A stretch of DNA of 64,000 nucleotides. Source: Paragonimus westermani (lineage: Eukaryota; Platyhelminthes; Trematoda; Plagiorchiida; Troglotrematidae). The stretch covers positions 30,906 to 94,905 of the forward strand of contig QNGE01002372.1 in the NCBI GenBank assembly GCA_008508345.1, given 5' to 3'. The notes beneath the pieces were generated by a model, which saw only the letters and a program-made list of their open reading frames with translations, was not told where the DNA came from and did not search any database. Below are positions 37,701 through 51,016 of the stretch, in pieces. Positions within the stretch are counted from its first letter, which is position 1. Every line of letters starts with the position of its first letter. A program made the translations under genes and the position numbers.

Positions 37701-38127
37701 AATAACGTTCTACGTTTTTCCGAAACGATTTTATTCACCACTGGTTCACAGACCTCAAATTCGACAAGGTCAAATCATCTCATCTGAAGAATATTTGAAA
37801 AGTGGTACCTGGATGGCCAATCTGAAGGCTGGAGTTACCTTCACGCAACTGGTTGGTTTGAATGGCCCTGAGAATAACAAACTGGAGAACAAAACCTCTT
37901 TTGTATGTTTGTCTACTAAGTCGAACGTAACACAATGCTAATGAGAAACATTTAACAGAATTAACTAGGAAATAACGTGGTAGCTAAACTCTGGATTACA
38001 CGCTTTCTAACACTTACGAAATGGTTGTTGTGGTACCGAAATTCAACTAATTGCAGTCCAGTGCCACACAAGCTTCCTGCATGGAATATTCTCATACGAC
38101 ACATACACGATGTATTTTCTTTCATAG

Positions 38128-38367
38128 ATGAAACAAACGGTTCGGTTTAAGCTCCGGTTTTATCTTGCTATCAGCATATTTTTTCTTGTTAATTATCCAT
38201 TTGAAAGTGATGGTGGAACTGATCACTCGGAAGCCAGAATGAAGCGATGGAGACAACTGCTCCACATGTTAACTGTGAATAAACCTTCGCTTGTTCACCA
38301 ACACTATAGGACGACTGTGACGTATGACAACGGGCTTTTACACATACACAGCTGTTTACTCGAGTAA
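38128..38367 (+). CDS. Candidate small secreted protein
   Basis: A 79-codon ORF starting at an ATG placed directly after TTTTCTTTCATAG, a strong 3' splice acceptor or a trans-splicing site. The N-terminus has basic residues followed by a hydrophobic stretch (FYLAISIFFLV) as in a signal peptide. The rest is polar with a dibasic-type RMKRW at about 37-41, which could be a processing site. It lies 1.2 kb from the mannosidase start on the other strand. No homology recognised; it could be a first exon only, or chance. Confidence 0.35.
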   Translation: MKQTVRFKLRFYLAISIFFLVNYPFESDGGTDHSEARMKRWRQLLHMLTVNKPSLVHQHYRTTVTYDNGLLHIHSCLLE

Positions 38368-41300
38368 CACGGCATAGGCTGGGGCTTATTACGGGGTGAC
38401 TGCTTAGTGTAGCACGTCAAAGGTTAGTTGAACATTGAAGTGTGAAACGGCCGGTGTGCTATCACAAAGTGTGAAACGTTCAAGTACCGATGTGTCTCTC
38501 TGACCGTCTCAAACCGGTGGTAAGTAGGGGTAAGAAATTCGGGTTTATACAGTTTGAACACCATTCACAATTACCTAGTGTTTAAATACGTTTGTGGAAT
38601 TCTCAGTCATCTCCTTCAGAACAAAAGTACCATAATCGAGGTGTGGTCTTGATGTAACTCGTCAGTATCAAAACAAGTGTAACCTGCGTTTGATGACTCC
38701 TTCCAAAAGCGGCTAGGCAGAAAGTCTTTGGGAATAAGAAGTAAGCAACCAAATGTAATTGATGTCCAGTTTTTATCTACCTGTTCAGTTACTACCAAAG
38801 ATGATTCTCTCACGTCCTACGGAATACTGAAGACTTCCGAAAGCTTAACCAGTCCTGTCATACAGCCAGTCGAATTAGAGATTTGGGACCGACAGTGTAT
38901 ATCTATAAACAGTACTGCAATCCATCACTTATCAACCAAAGTAAACCGGATGGTGAAAATGCTGAAAACGAAGATTTACTTTCATTCTGTCGGTCTTTAA
39001 TTAATTGATTCCGACATCAGGTGTTAAGCTGTTCGTCAGCTTTTTATGGTGTGTGTTAGTAATGTCGTTTGGTGCAACATTGTTGGGACACACAGAACTG
39101 TTAAACTGTTGAAACATTTCTACCTCAAAAGACTCGTACGATATGATTTTAAGCCTGTTTGTTAAATTTGGGAATGCGTAGTCAGTGGTTAGATGGTTAA
39201 ATGTCAACAAAAACTCACGGCTAATCATAGATCTGCAATTTTATTTAATCCATTCTCATGACTCAAGCTAGAACGGAGAACTACTGTTAGCTATCACCCG
39301 TTTAGATGCATCCCTGTTAAGACCAGATATTCAGTCTTAACTCCTGTAATTACGACAAAAGAGTTCCAACGTACACTATGATGATCTTTATGTGAAGTAC
39401 ATGGTCGTAAACTATATGTTCAAACACACTCATCCGTGGGTGTCTTTCAGTCTTACAGATTGCACGGTACCTGCCTCTTTCATCGTCGATAATCCTGCGA
39501 TAAAAACCATATTATGAAAGAACAGTTAGTTGTACGCATCCCACAGATAAAAAGGCATTGCAAATCCTCAAACTTTTGGTTAAATCGACCAGTTAGGCAG
39601 AATGTGAACAATCCGACCCCTTGATCTCGTTCCAATTCACTGCAGGATTTTCAGAATAACAGCTTAAACGTTCGTCCTAATACACAAGATGACATGAGTA
39701 ATAAGTGTATCATGACCATAACTCGCCGGTAGCATGTTAGTTACATGGTTGTTGTTCGGTGAATTTCGATTACATATTCTGCTACTCCAACGACAGATGT
39801 TGACAGTTGGCAGCAATTACGAAATCGGTCTTGTGTTTCTAGCGGATTATGACCGTTAAACTCTTCCTACTTATGCCGTCTCACATTTCGTAAAACTGAA
39901 GCGGCATCGAAGATCCCGAAGCACACTGAGCTGCTAAGCCATTCCAGAAAGTGTTTTGGGCATAATCAGTGGTCTATCAGAGACAAATGATATCCAAATT
40001 ACAAATGAGTTGTCTGTCGTAAAATTCAGCATCTACTCTTCTAGTAGGCAGGTATGTCCCCGTGGTTTGCCGGGAAGGAGTAACTGATGAGTGACAAAAG
40101 CATGAGGCCAGTCCTGTACATTTGGTGGATGTTAACCAAAATACCTCGTTTACGCCGCGCTGTATTGAAAAATGATGACGCCATCTAGGGTCTTACAGCA
40201 GAATGGATTATTGTATACTTCTAATAAATGGTCCTAACATCTGCACTCTGCTAAGAATGAGATAAACGGCAGAGGAGTTATTAACTACCCTTGGTACTTT
40301 GTTGGGTTTTTTATTGGGGAAGATAATGTTCCAGCCACTCAATCCGGCCATTTGTAGTTGGGTAAGATAAATGTTACCCTAGTCTGCAAATCAAATGAGC
40401 GTCACCTGAGTTGTCAGAAATTCAGGGCATTCGGACAGTCAATTGAGGTGTAACTGAGGCGTTGCAATTGGCGGGAGTTTGTAGTACTCAATGTTCTTCT
40501 TTTAGAATTACCGACCCTAAGTACCAATAAGGTGATAGCAATGGTAATGTTGGTCACACTGCTGTCACTGAATTTGTTGTTAATTGTACATTTAGTTACG
40601 AGAAGATATCTATCCGTAAGTGGCAAATAGTTAATTTTATGGAGTTATTTTTCAAGTAGTTAAGGTGTCTGGGTGAGACGATTTTTGTGTACATCCATCA
40701 AATTCAATCTCTGACGATGATGGTGACATCAAAAGCAACCTAACCCAAAGAGGCCTTACATCCCAGACTTTAAGGAAGATCTTAATTGCTACTTCTGGCC
40801 ATATTTGACAGCTGTTTTTTCACTGACAATATTCATCAACTCCAGGCTCCCATGAGTTTATATGTACGATTTCGTTTAAGCTTAGCACACGATATGTGGT
40901 GAACCTAACTGGAACGTTTCATGTAAGTGTAACGGTCCCATTAACAGAAAAGCAGTTTTCTTACGAATTACAAATTATCTGGAACAAATGTGCAGGGGTA
41001 ATTGTGTTCCACTGCATCTACTGTGTGACATTAAAAGACTTTGCGCATCTGATAACTAAGAGCATGATTTCATTATGCAGGAAGAAGTAACGAAAAGGGC
41101 TGAGTGGCTCAAATAAATCGACCTCCAACTGTAAAATAAGCATATTAACCGAGTATAACCTTTACTGAGCGATCGAAAGTTGGCGAGCTTTCCATATATG
41201 TTAACTGAACTATCATCCCGACTTAAAAATCGGGTGACTACATCACAGTTTGGTGTTTTGCTGGTATATTTCGATCATAGCAGGTTACGAACTTCCTACG

Positions 41301-42110
41301 TGAAGTTGAAACTGTAGCTTATTTACTTGTAGCTTTAAATTTTTGGCAACTTCTTCATTTTTTAAAACCGTGCAGTGTGGTTTTAGTGTTTTCCAATTAG
41401 CTTCTTTGAACTTGAGCATGTGGTTCATTCAACTCGCTTAAGCAGCACTGTACTTTCAGCGCACTGTCTTCTATCTTGCTAGTTATCGATGTTATCTACA
41501 GTGTTTCCACTGTCCATATTAGGTTCAGCAACAAGGTTCTCTTCGATCCCACAACTCATCCTAGGTACTCACCAAGGATATAGCCCGTAAAAAGTGAGAT
41601 AATTCTTTGAAACCTTTTTTTTAATATCGTACTTGTGCACATAGCGATTCAAGTATCTGTCGTGTACGTTATTTGTTACCAATATGAAAAACAACTGACC
41701 TGGAATATTCATTTGTCAACAATCGATCTCAGGGATTTCTTACGCTGTTCTCGCCACTCTGCAAAGTGACGACTTGTAGACAATGTCACCGTTGAACGTT
41801 TTGCAATAAAAGTGTATTCACCAACTGAATGAAGTCACGTGACTTATTGCTGATTTTGTTGTGTTGATGAATGCAGTTAAAATTTCACACGGAAAACTAA
41901 ACAAGGAAGAAACCGGTCCTGGTATATCAACTTGAAAGTGAGTATCACGAAAAATTAAACATATCAATTTGAGCCCTTGCGTCTGTAATCAGTGCAAAGT
42001 GACGTTCCAAATTTAATCGTGCACAGTTGCACTAACAGGGTGTAAGACCAGTTGGAATATAGTTATATATAAATTCTTTTTCGCAAACGATGTAGAATAA
42101 ACCGATGGCC
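38368..42110. other. No supported gene
   Basis: Contains a 90-codon plus-strand frame at 38728-39000 and a 75-codon minus-strand frame at 39228-39001, neither with homology or splice context, and otherwise short chance frames. Confidence 0.5.
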
Positions 42111-42117
42111 AAGCAGA

Positions 42118-42215
42118 TAAGAGCTTCAGCTGGTAAAGGGAGAGGTTGTTGTTTCGATTTTCTGTTCAGACTACCTCTTCCTGATGAGTCCAAATACCAT
42201 CTAACCGTTTATCGG
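42118..42215 (+). repeat. tRNA-like SINE head with hammerhead core remnant
   Basis: A-box-like GCTTCAGCTGGTAAAG, B-box-like TGTTTCGATTTTC, then CTGATGAGTCCAAATACC at 42181. This resembles the first half of the schistosome SM-alpha hammerhead (CTGATGAGTCC plus A-rich loop). The GAAA half is lost. The head resembles that at 26421. Confidence 0.4.
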
Positions 42216-42314
42216 ATATAGACTTGCAGGCGGCCTGAAGGAACTTTGTAGGATAAAAATTTATCTCGCTCTTGTTAACCTTGGATTATCAGTACAAATA
42301 CAAAGCATTAATTA

Positions 42315-42402
42315 GGTTTATTTTCAAGTTGACCATCACTCACATTTGATCGCAGCGTTCGCATTCAGATAGACTTCCCAGCCAGCCTCTGTCGAAGATT
42401 AG
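42315..42402 (-). repeat. SINE fragment, tail only
   Basis: GGTTTATTTTCAAGTTGACC through CCCAGCCAGCCTCTGTCGAA is nearly identical to the tail of the 26 kb copy, suggesting a fairly young insertion, but the ribozyme and head are absent. Confidence 0.75.
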
Positions 42403-45400
42403 GTCTAAAATAGCCGCTACAGCGATGGGGGATTGTCGACAAGGTTGCCGTTAATGCATCTGTATTGCATTGTCCGCTAGGCATTTTTATATTCAACCAA
42501 TTGTGGGGTGATATATCATCGTAATAAAAATTAAATGAGCACCGCTTTACGAGCACATACTTGGAAAGATGTTAGAGAAAACAACAGTGGCGAAACCCTA
42601 CGACTTTTGACTTGCAACATTGTGGAGGCTGTTAGAAGACAATGAACAAACGGCTCATTTGGTGTTTAATCTTACCATTTATATCGTATAAAATGGAGTT
42701 TGTAGATCGATACAGATGTCAACAGCATTTATAAGTGAATGTTATCCACGAACCACACACCATGTACGAAACATCCAGTTAAATATGTTGTCCCATTTCA
42801 TCATCCCAATCTCAGTGAAAGTTTTTATGTGCTTCCGACAAGCACAACAAAGGAACCTGGACTCAGGTTATTCTGTTTTCTCCCCAAAACAGTTAAATCT
42901 CACCGCTGATTTGTAGCTTGTACGTTTGTCAGGAAATTCTCTTCCAAAGATTCCGCAGTGGGTTCACGTCATGTCTACGGAATAACCACTTTAACTCGTG
43001 TATATTGCTAGGCAAACACTATGTGAAAAGGGGAGTCCTGTTATCAGTGAGATACTTTCTACTGCTCAAGTAAGTTGGTAGATAATGTAGTTAAGAATGA
43101 ACCGACGAGAATTTTATTTTGTCGCCTACGCAGCTGTGATCGCTAAATGCCAGTCACCGTTGAAAGTGGGTCCTTGAGGTTTGCTGATCGCCTGTTTGTT
43201 AACCTTCTACCCCAACAGACACTATTTTACCCACAGGCGTTTCAGAACTACCTTCTTGAATCATGACCTTTCAGAGTATACGTGTTTTATTCCAAGAAAG
43301 TCTTATCTACCCAACAGGGAATCTACGCAACGTATCTCCACAAAACCGATAAGTGTGTTCATGAATAAACGCTACCGTTGGCCAGTAGTTTTCCATGAAT
43401 AAATACATGTTTCCTATGATTGCCTACAGAAAAGCATTTGATTTGTATTCTGGAGTACTCACTGTAGTATAGTGCGCAAAATGAAATGATCGTGCTAGCC
43501 TTGTTCACAAATTTAGGAGACTGTCCCAGTATAGTGAAGTTTACTTATGAAGATGCGTTTCCCAGGAATGAACTGACAGGTTATCTCCACCTGAGACCTC
43601 TTTTCAGAATTTCCTGTATGCATACAAAGGTTACAACACTTCCAAACCGTTAAACGGTTGGGTTCGAGGGATTTGAGAAAGTGTTTTGCACAGAATGAGG
43701 CCCCGAAACGAATTCCTCAGTCAAGTGACACATAAGTATGAGAGTTAATGTTTTACGAAAGTGATGTAAACATCTGAAAGGAAATTTTCTTCGGGAACGC
43801 GGAATACGTGTACTGGGTAGTTTAAAACAAACGGGAGTAATTCGATGAATTTGAGGGAATAAAATGCATAAATGAATACACAAACGAAACAAAAGCCTCC
43901 TCCGACCGACATGCTATTGCGCACCTAGTCGAATATGTAATGACACATGTCCAACTCAGCTAATCTCAACAAACAGATACACCCAGACTGAAGAAACAGA
44001 ACAGTGGTGTACTGATTAGAGCTAATCTGTTGCTTCACAGTGATGAAGGAGACTGATACTGTCGTGATCGATCAATTATGCGAGATTAATGCAATAAAAG
44101 CAACTGTAGTGTATGTGCGCAAAACGGAAGGCGAAAAACATCTCGCTGGGAAAACAAGAACATTTGAATCATACTGGGTGAATGATTGGCCCGTAGCATC
44201 CCCTATTTGAGTTCTACCTCTCTGTCGTGGTTTACAACCCTGACCTACGTCGAAAAATTAGAGTGAACCATGAAAATGTTACTACACCTGCTTGAATCGA
44301 GTGTGGGGAAAAAGTGTTCCCATCAGGACCCATCAACGTCATCGCTTAGGACATACTGGAAACATTATGAAGTGCTTTTTGTCAAGTTCAACCTAATCCC
44401 AGGCAAAATTTTCAAGAGTTTCATGTCTGTTTTCGAAACATTCTCTGACAGTTTCTGACTAAGTAGGGTATGTATAAAATGTGCACTGAAATCGGGTTTG
44501 TAAAGTTTTAGACCACGGGGGAAATCACAGTGTATTTGAGGATGGTGGGAGTTCGTGATGGACTGTTGTGGTATGGCGATATGTGTACTACAATGCTTCG
44601 GTTCACGGTTACTCGGACGAATCAGCAGGTGCAAAGCGGGGCACTGAAATCAGTTAGTCAGTAAGGTACCTGCTACGTTGCACAAAAGTACACTATAACA
44701 TTACCAGGTTAATGTTGACCATCACTTGTGTTCAGCTCTCTATGACTGATAGCTTAGGCCGACAAGACGTTTTTCGAAAATACTGAAAAGACTGTCAAAA
44801 GGAAAAGGTCCACTCTTGTCTTCCTTAGAAGAGTGTAACTGGTGTTTCACAGCCACCGAAAAATAGGAGATACAGAAGGGAGATTTTGCGCTTTTCATAC
44901 TGACAGAACGTTTGCTGTTCCGAAACGTCTGAAAGCTGACACACTTCAAACAAGCCGATTTCTACTTTCATAAATCTCTATCAGCTGACAACCGTTAATT
45001 CAAAGTGGCCTGTGACTAAGTCAGGTTACTCACGTACAGGTCAGTTTTATGAACATTGCTAACCGGTGAAATGTGTTACAGTTTACAGTATTAATTTATG
45101 GGCCTGAAATCTGAATTGCATACAGGGTATAGCTTAATGAATATGCTTTGATTTTCGCACGTATGATGACGGTGCTGCGTATCTCTACATCACTAGTATA
45201 GCTGTATGAAGATCGGCGGTTGAAAACCAGAAAGGACCTTTCATGCATCAATATGGGGGACTGTGGCTGAGGGTAAACTCTGGGAGGCATCTGGCTCTAA
45301 GTTCGTGAAACGTTTGCTGAAAAAACCTAACTGAGAACGGTTTATTCTCCCTGTGGGTTTAACTAGACCTTTCAGACTGCTGTTGGAAAATTGCGCGTGA

Positions 45401-46169
45401 TTGTCGTTAAGTTTTCTTGCTAATATACCGATATATTCTATCTGGGAAACAGCGTGACAAGAAAAAGAGAACAGGGGACCGACAGCAGATATTAACATGT
45501 GGTTAATTAGAACATTTCATTAAAGTGATGGTTTAAACTATTCGGGAAATATGCGTTTGTCGTTTGCTCACCTGTATGTCATCTGGTAGTAACAACATGC
45601 CTGTTACGTGCATGTGAATTTTATCAGGCCCATTGCGATGACATTTTTTCCCATGTCGACTGATTACACGAAAATTATCATTGCAGTCTAAAATTGTGTA
45701 TGCTACATCGTGTGGTTTACGATAAACGCTCCTTCGCAGTGTTCAGAATGAAAGGATATGAATAGTTTCATGGCTGGGGATTGAACCCTAAAATTTTACA
45801 TATTAGAGATATGAGTCCGAACTGACTGCGGTAAACAATTACCATGCAAGACAAAATTCTGATCATATAAATGGTGGAATGAACAATTGGAAAGTTTAGA
45901 TTGTTATCAGTCGGAAACAGTACGACATAAATAGCTGATCGGAAGATAAAACGCATTCAAGTGCAGCCATGCTGAACGGAGCATTGGATTAGTTCGCCAT
46001 TTATGGTATTCGCTACGTTGTGGTTCGAAGTCTGCTGTGTTTGATGTATACCCAATACAAATTTCGTAGACAGATGTAAATGTCTATCAGCAGCTACGGT
46101 GATACGTGAATGTCCTTTAACTAACTACGATTTGAAACAAATAGTCCTCTTCAGAAATTTGAACAAAAC
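42403..46169. other. No supported gene
   Basis: Apart from the tRNA-like segment at 45772-45840, nothing recognisable. The longest frames (80-89 codons) show no motif. Confidence 0.5.
45772..45840 (-). repeat. tRNA-like segment (B-box-like)
   Basis: Minus strand GGGTTCAATCCCCAGCC is a strong B box and T-loop, preceded by ACCGCAGTCAGTTCGGACTC, a possible A box. No complete tRNA fold was found, so it is probably another SINE head. Confidence 0.3.
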
Positions 46170-47020
46170 AGTTAGATCACGAAAACTGGGAGATGCAAGC
46201 ATTTCATTTACGATACCGTGAAGTGGCCCTTCTAACAAACATTTCAGCAAGTGGGTTAAGATAGCTCACTAGGTCTAGAGAACGGTCCAGTTCGCGTAGG
46301 GTTGCTTCTGGACACGGAGAGCTGGACTGAAGCAGTTGATTGCATCCGCTTCTGCAAACCTAATGAATCTTAAATTGAAATGACGCGACGGGAATCTAAA
46401 CGCACAAGCTGAACCGACAGATTGGCCACTGGTCAGGGCATGGCTAATGAGAATGCCAGTTTTCCTGTTCCAGCAACATTGCCGTTTACCGATAACATGG
46501 AGTTTTTCACTCATCTAGGCAAGTGTTTCCTCACTCTGGAGATCAGGCATCTTTTGTTTCTGCCTATATAACGTTTTGTGCATGTACATGTAATTTAGTA
46601 AAAACAATGTGTTTTGGCACCGATAGGCTGAGCTCCTTCGATTGAAGACACTAGTAACCTCTGGCACCGAGAGGGTGCACGGAATTCAGCTGCATTATGC
46701 GTTCGTTTGATGGAATTTCTCAATCATTGTATTGTTTGCCGTACGATCTGGTCACCATTACAGAGCAATTCCATGCAAACCTTCTTTTTTCGACAGTTGT
46801 GACTTCTTCAGATAGTACTTTTTGTCTGTTATGCATTTCTGTGAACATTTGAGGGTAACCATGGGGCTGTAAGACAAAAGTGATCAAGTCTATTCCCTCT
46901 GCAAACCAGTTGTGAGTACAGATACGCCTTGCGCGTGTGAACGACGTATTTATCGGTGTTCATTTATGTTAGATCGGTTTGAAGCTGTTGAATGTTAAGT
47001 ACGATTTGTAGTGTGCCGTA
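46170..47020 (-). mobile_element. Penelope-like element fragment (family A)
   Basis: On the minus strand homology runs from TFNSFKPI, through TRARRICTHNWFAEGIDLIT, RNSIKRTHNAAEFR and IEGAQPIGAKTHC, to RYIGRNKRCLISRVRKHLPR and the C-terminal ALRVQKQ, with several stops and small frameshifts. The 5' boundary is close to that of the 17.7 kb copy. A hammerhead remnant at the 3' side keeps GAAA, TGCTTGCATC and CCCAG, but the CTGANGA core is deleted. Confidence 0.8.
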
Positions 47021-48399
47021 ATGTATGCATGACGATGAAAATGGTGCAAAATCAAACATACCAGCACTATCACCAATGATGGTTTAAACGTGGCTTCCAC
47101 AGAATGTTAATTAAATGGAACAATTTAAATCGTTTATGTGGTTTGTGTATACACGACAGAACATGCGATGACTCTTCTATGTTGCACCCGAGCTAAAAAC
47201 GACCTGAGCGTAAACCAGGAGATGTCTATCAACCCACTCATTATTGGAATATAAAATTCTATGCTCATTCGCCTCGTGCTCAACGAATTATTTAATTAAC
47301 TAACAGAAGTGAACTTCAAATTTAACCGGTAGTTGCAATGGATGGTACACCGTAATGTAATACCTGGTGAATGGTAAAATTTTCCAGTACGCATGTAAAT
47401 GTATAAAAGTTGCATGATGTGGCAGACGTGCCACAAAGCATGAGAGGGAGAAAAAGGGAGATGCATAAGGTGGAAGAAAAGGAAAAAATGGGGTGAGAAA
47501 AATTATGTCATTGTACACAGAGATTCGTAATATGAGCGCCATCTTCAGAATGTTCTTTGGGCCCTAGCAACGAGGCCTGGTACGCTTTATTCACGCAAGG
47601 TTCAGCATCACTGTCTTCGTACTCCGAAACCAAGTCACACACTAGTCATCAGGCTGCCCTCTACGGTCTAACTCACCACTGGCAAACAGACACGGCGTGG
47701 TGAGTGATGTCGGCATTCGCAAGATGCGGCCGATCCAATGAGTTTTGTAGGACGAGATCAGCATACTAAGGAGTCAGCGGAATTTATTTGATCAGAAGTA
47801 ACGTCAGCGAACTTTGTCATTGTTTATAGGATGTTCTACCGCACACCGTTGATGCTTGGAAGGCGTCGATAATGGAAAATGGGAACTCCGTGTACACTCT
47901 AAGCACCGATGCACCAGGTTTCACAGCTGTACAAATAAATCTCCTTTACAGTAACATTATATGCTCGGTTTTTAACAAACCAGATCATACTGATACGACA
48001 GGTAGCGTAAGTTGCTAAAGTCACTCGGGTCTTAGCTGTGCGGTTTGTGATTTAATCGAACACCTCATCAGCGCTGAAAATTCTTCTAAGGTGCATGAAC
48101 TTGACAACAGCATCTTGTACTGAGTAGGTGTGGAGGCCATGCTGAACTGAGGTTCTTAGGCCTGTAATCTGTTAAGGATGTACTGGGCCACCTGTGAATC
48201 CTTACAGATTAGAACAAAATAGCCTGCACACTCTACATATAAACGTGGAATGCCTGGAAGCTGTTTCACACTATCATATTCACACTACATCAGTGTTTAA
48301 TCTAAGTTCTCAACTAGTGCAGAATCAAACAGAAAGGAGAGTGGTGAATAGACTTATCACCCTCCACTTCAGATGCTAAAGGTCTGCGATGCAATGCCA
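47021..48399. other. No supported gene
   Basis: Sequence between the PLE fragment and the LINE fragment, without recognisable coding or repeat content. Confidence 0.5.
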
Positions 48400-49700
48400 T
48401 AAGCCCGGCGGACTCTGTCCGAGTTCTGACAGTAAATTGTCCTTGAGATGTTCGCTTACTTTTGAGACGCACCCTTTCTCGTTAACCAGACCAATAGAGC
48501 GAGTTTGTCAGCTGAATCACAGGCAATAATTTTGGGCGTTCTATATGAGTAGCGAAGATTATGCAACTGTCGGAATTTGAACTGCCAGGGCGAAACCCTG
48601 CTTGCTCTTCGTGGATGTACTGTCCATACTATTCAGTTAATCTATGAGCACCAGCTCCAAGCAAGTAAGACGCAGTGGAAACCAGGCTGACACCTCTGAA
48701 ATATTCATGCAAAGTTAACGAACCACTTTCAGAATGGAGACGATGCTAGCCGAATCACAGCCAGCTGGACCGACTTTACTGACTTAGAGTTTCTGTGGTT
48801 AAGGTTCCAGCTTTTTGGCTGTGTCTCGGTCTCTGAAATGGACACACAGGAGTTTGTCTGGACCAGACGCCTTGTGATCTCCAAGCAACTCGATCCCAAA
48901 CTTGGTTTCCATTCCCGAGAGCGGAGAAACTCCAACACACCAGTGAGCACGTGGAGGGCCCAAATGCATGGTCAACTACGTGACTGATCAGTTAAACCGC
49001 TGTTGCAAGTTTTTAGCTCAGTTGAATGAGAAATGGTAACAGGCGGGGCAATACCACCCCTATTCGGGTTATAAATGAGCTTACCAATCGCTTCGCAGAT
49101 TATCTCGCCCACACCTTTTGCTGCTAACACCTACTCAGGGGAGATGGAAGGGCTTTCGAGAGTTCCAGGTAGCAGCAGCTTGTTTCACTTTGATAGTGCT
49201 TTGTGTCCACCACGCTTCGCGATCTTCTCGTACTCGCTTCCGGATTTCCAGGCAAGTAGTCTTGGGGGCCGAATTATGCTCATTATTGGATGAAGTATTC
49301 CAGGAAGCATCGTGAAATCCCAAGCGTAGCATGGAGTTCCACCTGTTCGCAGCTGAACGAAGAGTAGTATCGGGTGGGGTAGTACCAAACCTACGCGCTG
49401 TATGTCGTATATTAGCCCGATGTCATCCGGTGGATGAGGACATAAACTAGAAACAAACGTACACTGGTAGGGGAGAAACCCTTGTGTCGTTGTTAGTTCA
49501 GGTGTGCGGATTTGTGCTCGGCAACAAAATGGTTTCCCAGCAAACCTCAGAGTGAACTTGGCACGAACCTGTACATGACCGGAATCCATACAAATTTTCC
49601 GTGGTGAACTGTAGTCTGGAAAACAAGTAGACCACCAACAGCTGAGGGCTGTGTGATCAGCCCAGATATACCGTGGAGATATTCTACGTGAGACCATCCT
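48400..49700 (-). mobile_element. Non-LTR retrotransposon (LINE) fragment
   Basis: On the minus strand: the end of an apurinic-type endonuclease (about 49600-49500, DSGHVQVRAKFTLRFAG, matching the usual DSDHALVRAKLSLRF ending); a linker with IRKRVREDREAWWTQ and WNSRKPF (49332-49135), typical of trematode LINEs; and an RT segment with HEEQAGFRPGSSNSDSC near 48600-48540. Frame changes and missing sequence between the linker and RT show decay. The lineage is probably RTE- or CR1-like; the short motifs do not decide which. Confidence 0.75.
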
Positions 49701-49929
49701 GTCTATGAAGTGGAGGGATAATACTTATCATTAAGCTGGTCTCTTGTATATCATGGTGGAAATCTGTATTGTGACTTTTCCCCTCAACGTAAACTGAGAC
49801 CTTACACAACATATAAGTCGCTCTTGTCAATCACGTACAAGGGATTATCTGGAGGCGGATAAGCAGTTGAAGTTTAGTTACTGATGTATAGTGGGGGATT
49901 CTGGCTTTTATAAAACTGGGACATCCTCC

Positions 49930-50175
49930 ATAAGTGGTCGCAGCTGTCGCATTCCCACAGACTTTCCAGTCAACCCTTCTCAAACCGAAGTACTAAATTC
50001 GATTTTCGTTCTTGTTAGAGCTGGTGAGTAGTGCATATTCTTGGAGTGGACCGGATTAGGATGCCGACCTCGCTTTTTGAGACAACTGCGTTCACGGATG
50101 TGCCACTGACCTCACACTGTGCATGGTTGGATCATCTTCAAACGCTAAGTCACATTTTCTTACGAGTAGTTTCCA
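49930..50175 (-). repeat. SINE copy (hammerhead family), near full length
   Basis: All regions are present in order: tail, stem III side, stem II (GCTCTAACAAGAAC), B-box side and A-box side (GTGCCACTGACCTCAC). The core CTGACGA has become CTCACCA, so the ribozyme should be dead. Confidence 0.65.
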
Positions 50176-51016
50176 GGGAAGAGGACAGACCCAGTAACTA
50201 ATCGAGTAATTCCAATCAAAGACCTCAACAATAAGGCTTCTCCTCGAGTTGCAATGGCAGAAGGCCGGCAGAAATCCTGTGAGAATGCGATAGCTTTGAT
50301 CCGTTGTGGATGATGTTCAGTTTTTGCAAATCCCGAGATTCCTCACCGTTCACCAGTAGTTGAAGTTTATTCTATGCAGCGATGTGCAAATTGGATTTTG
50401 CAACCCAGCTAGAGGTCGCCGAATTGTTCAGCCGGCTTTCAAAGATTCTTATTCTTAGAAAAATTATTCTTCGAAACCGCTCAGGAAGAGAAAACCAAAA
50501 TTTTGCCACTTTCACGTCCATCCTGTCAGTTTAGATCAAGGTCACTCTGTGAATATGGGACCGTTGAAAAGAATCAGCATCAGTAGTCCAATCAGTAATG
50601 CCTATCACATTTCGGAGCAAACGTAAGACACATGTCCGAGCACAAATCGATCAGTGTACGGGAGAAATGAAGCAGGTAGCGAAACTGCTGATAACCCACC
50701 CTTCGTCAGCCTCATCTACATTCCCAATTGTTTGACTGAATGGATCAGGATGAGCGAAATGTTAATGGAGCACACATAACAGTATTGTCTACGAGTTATT
50801 CAGTTTCACGTACATAAAAGTGGGTGCCACAAGGTGCAAAACAGAGCTGAAATCGCTATAACTTATTTGGTTGTCCTCAGTAGACTGCAATGATCAACAT
50901 GGGCCGGCTGGTTGAAAGGTGTACACATGGGGTAATTTGCCTAACCTTTTCACGTGACATTCAAAGCAACTTTTTGAAAATAATTTAGTCGATCATATTT
51001 TCCCATCTTTTTTCAG
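50176..51016. other. No supported gene upstream of the 51 kb exon
   Basis: Ends in a pyrimidine-rich acceptor tract leading to 51017. No earlier exon of that candidate gene was recognised here. Confidence 0.45.

Noticed and set aside
43668..43690. GGGTTCGAGGG as a tRNA B box
   Set aside because: No A box or stems at suitable distance.
47300..47542. 80-codon minus-strand frame rich in Phe and Pro
   Set aside because: Arises from a purine-rich tract on the plus strand; no homology.
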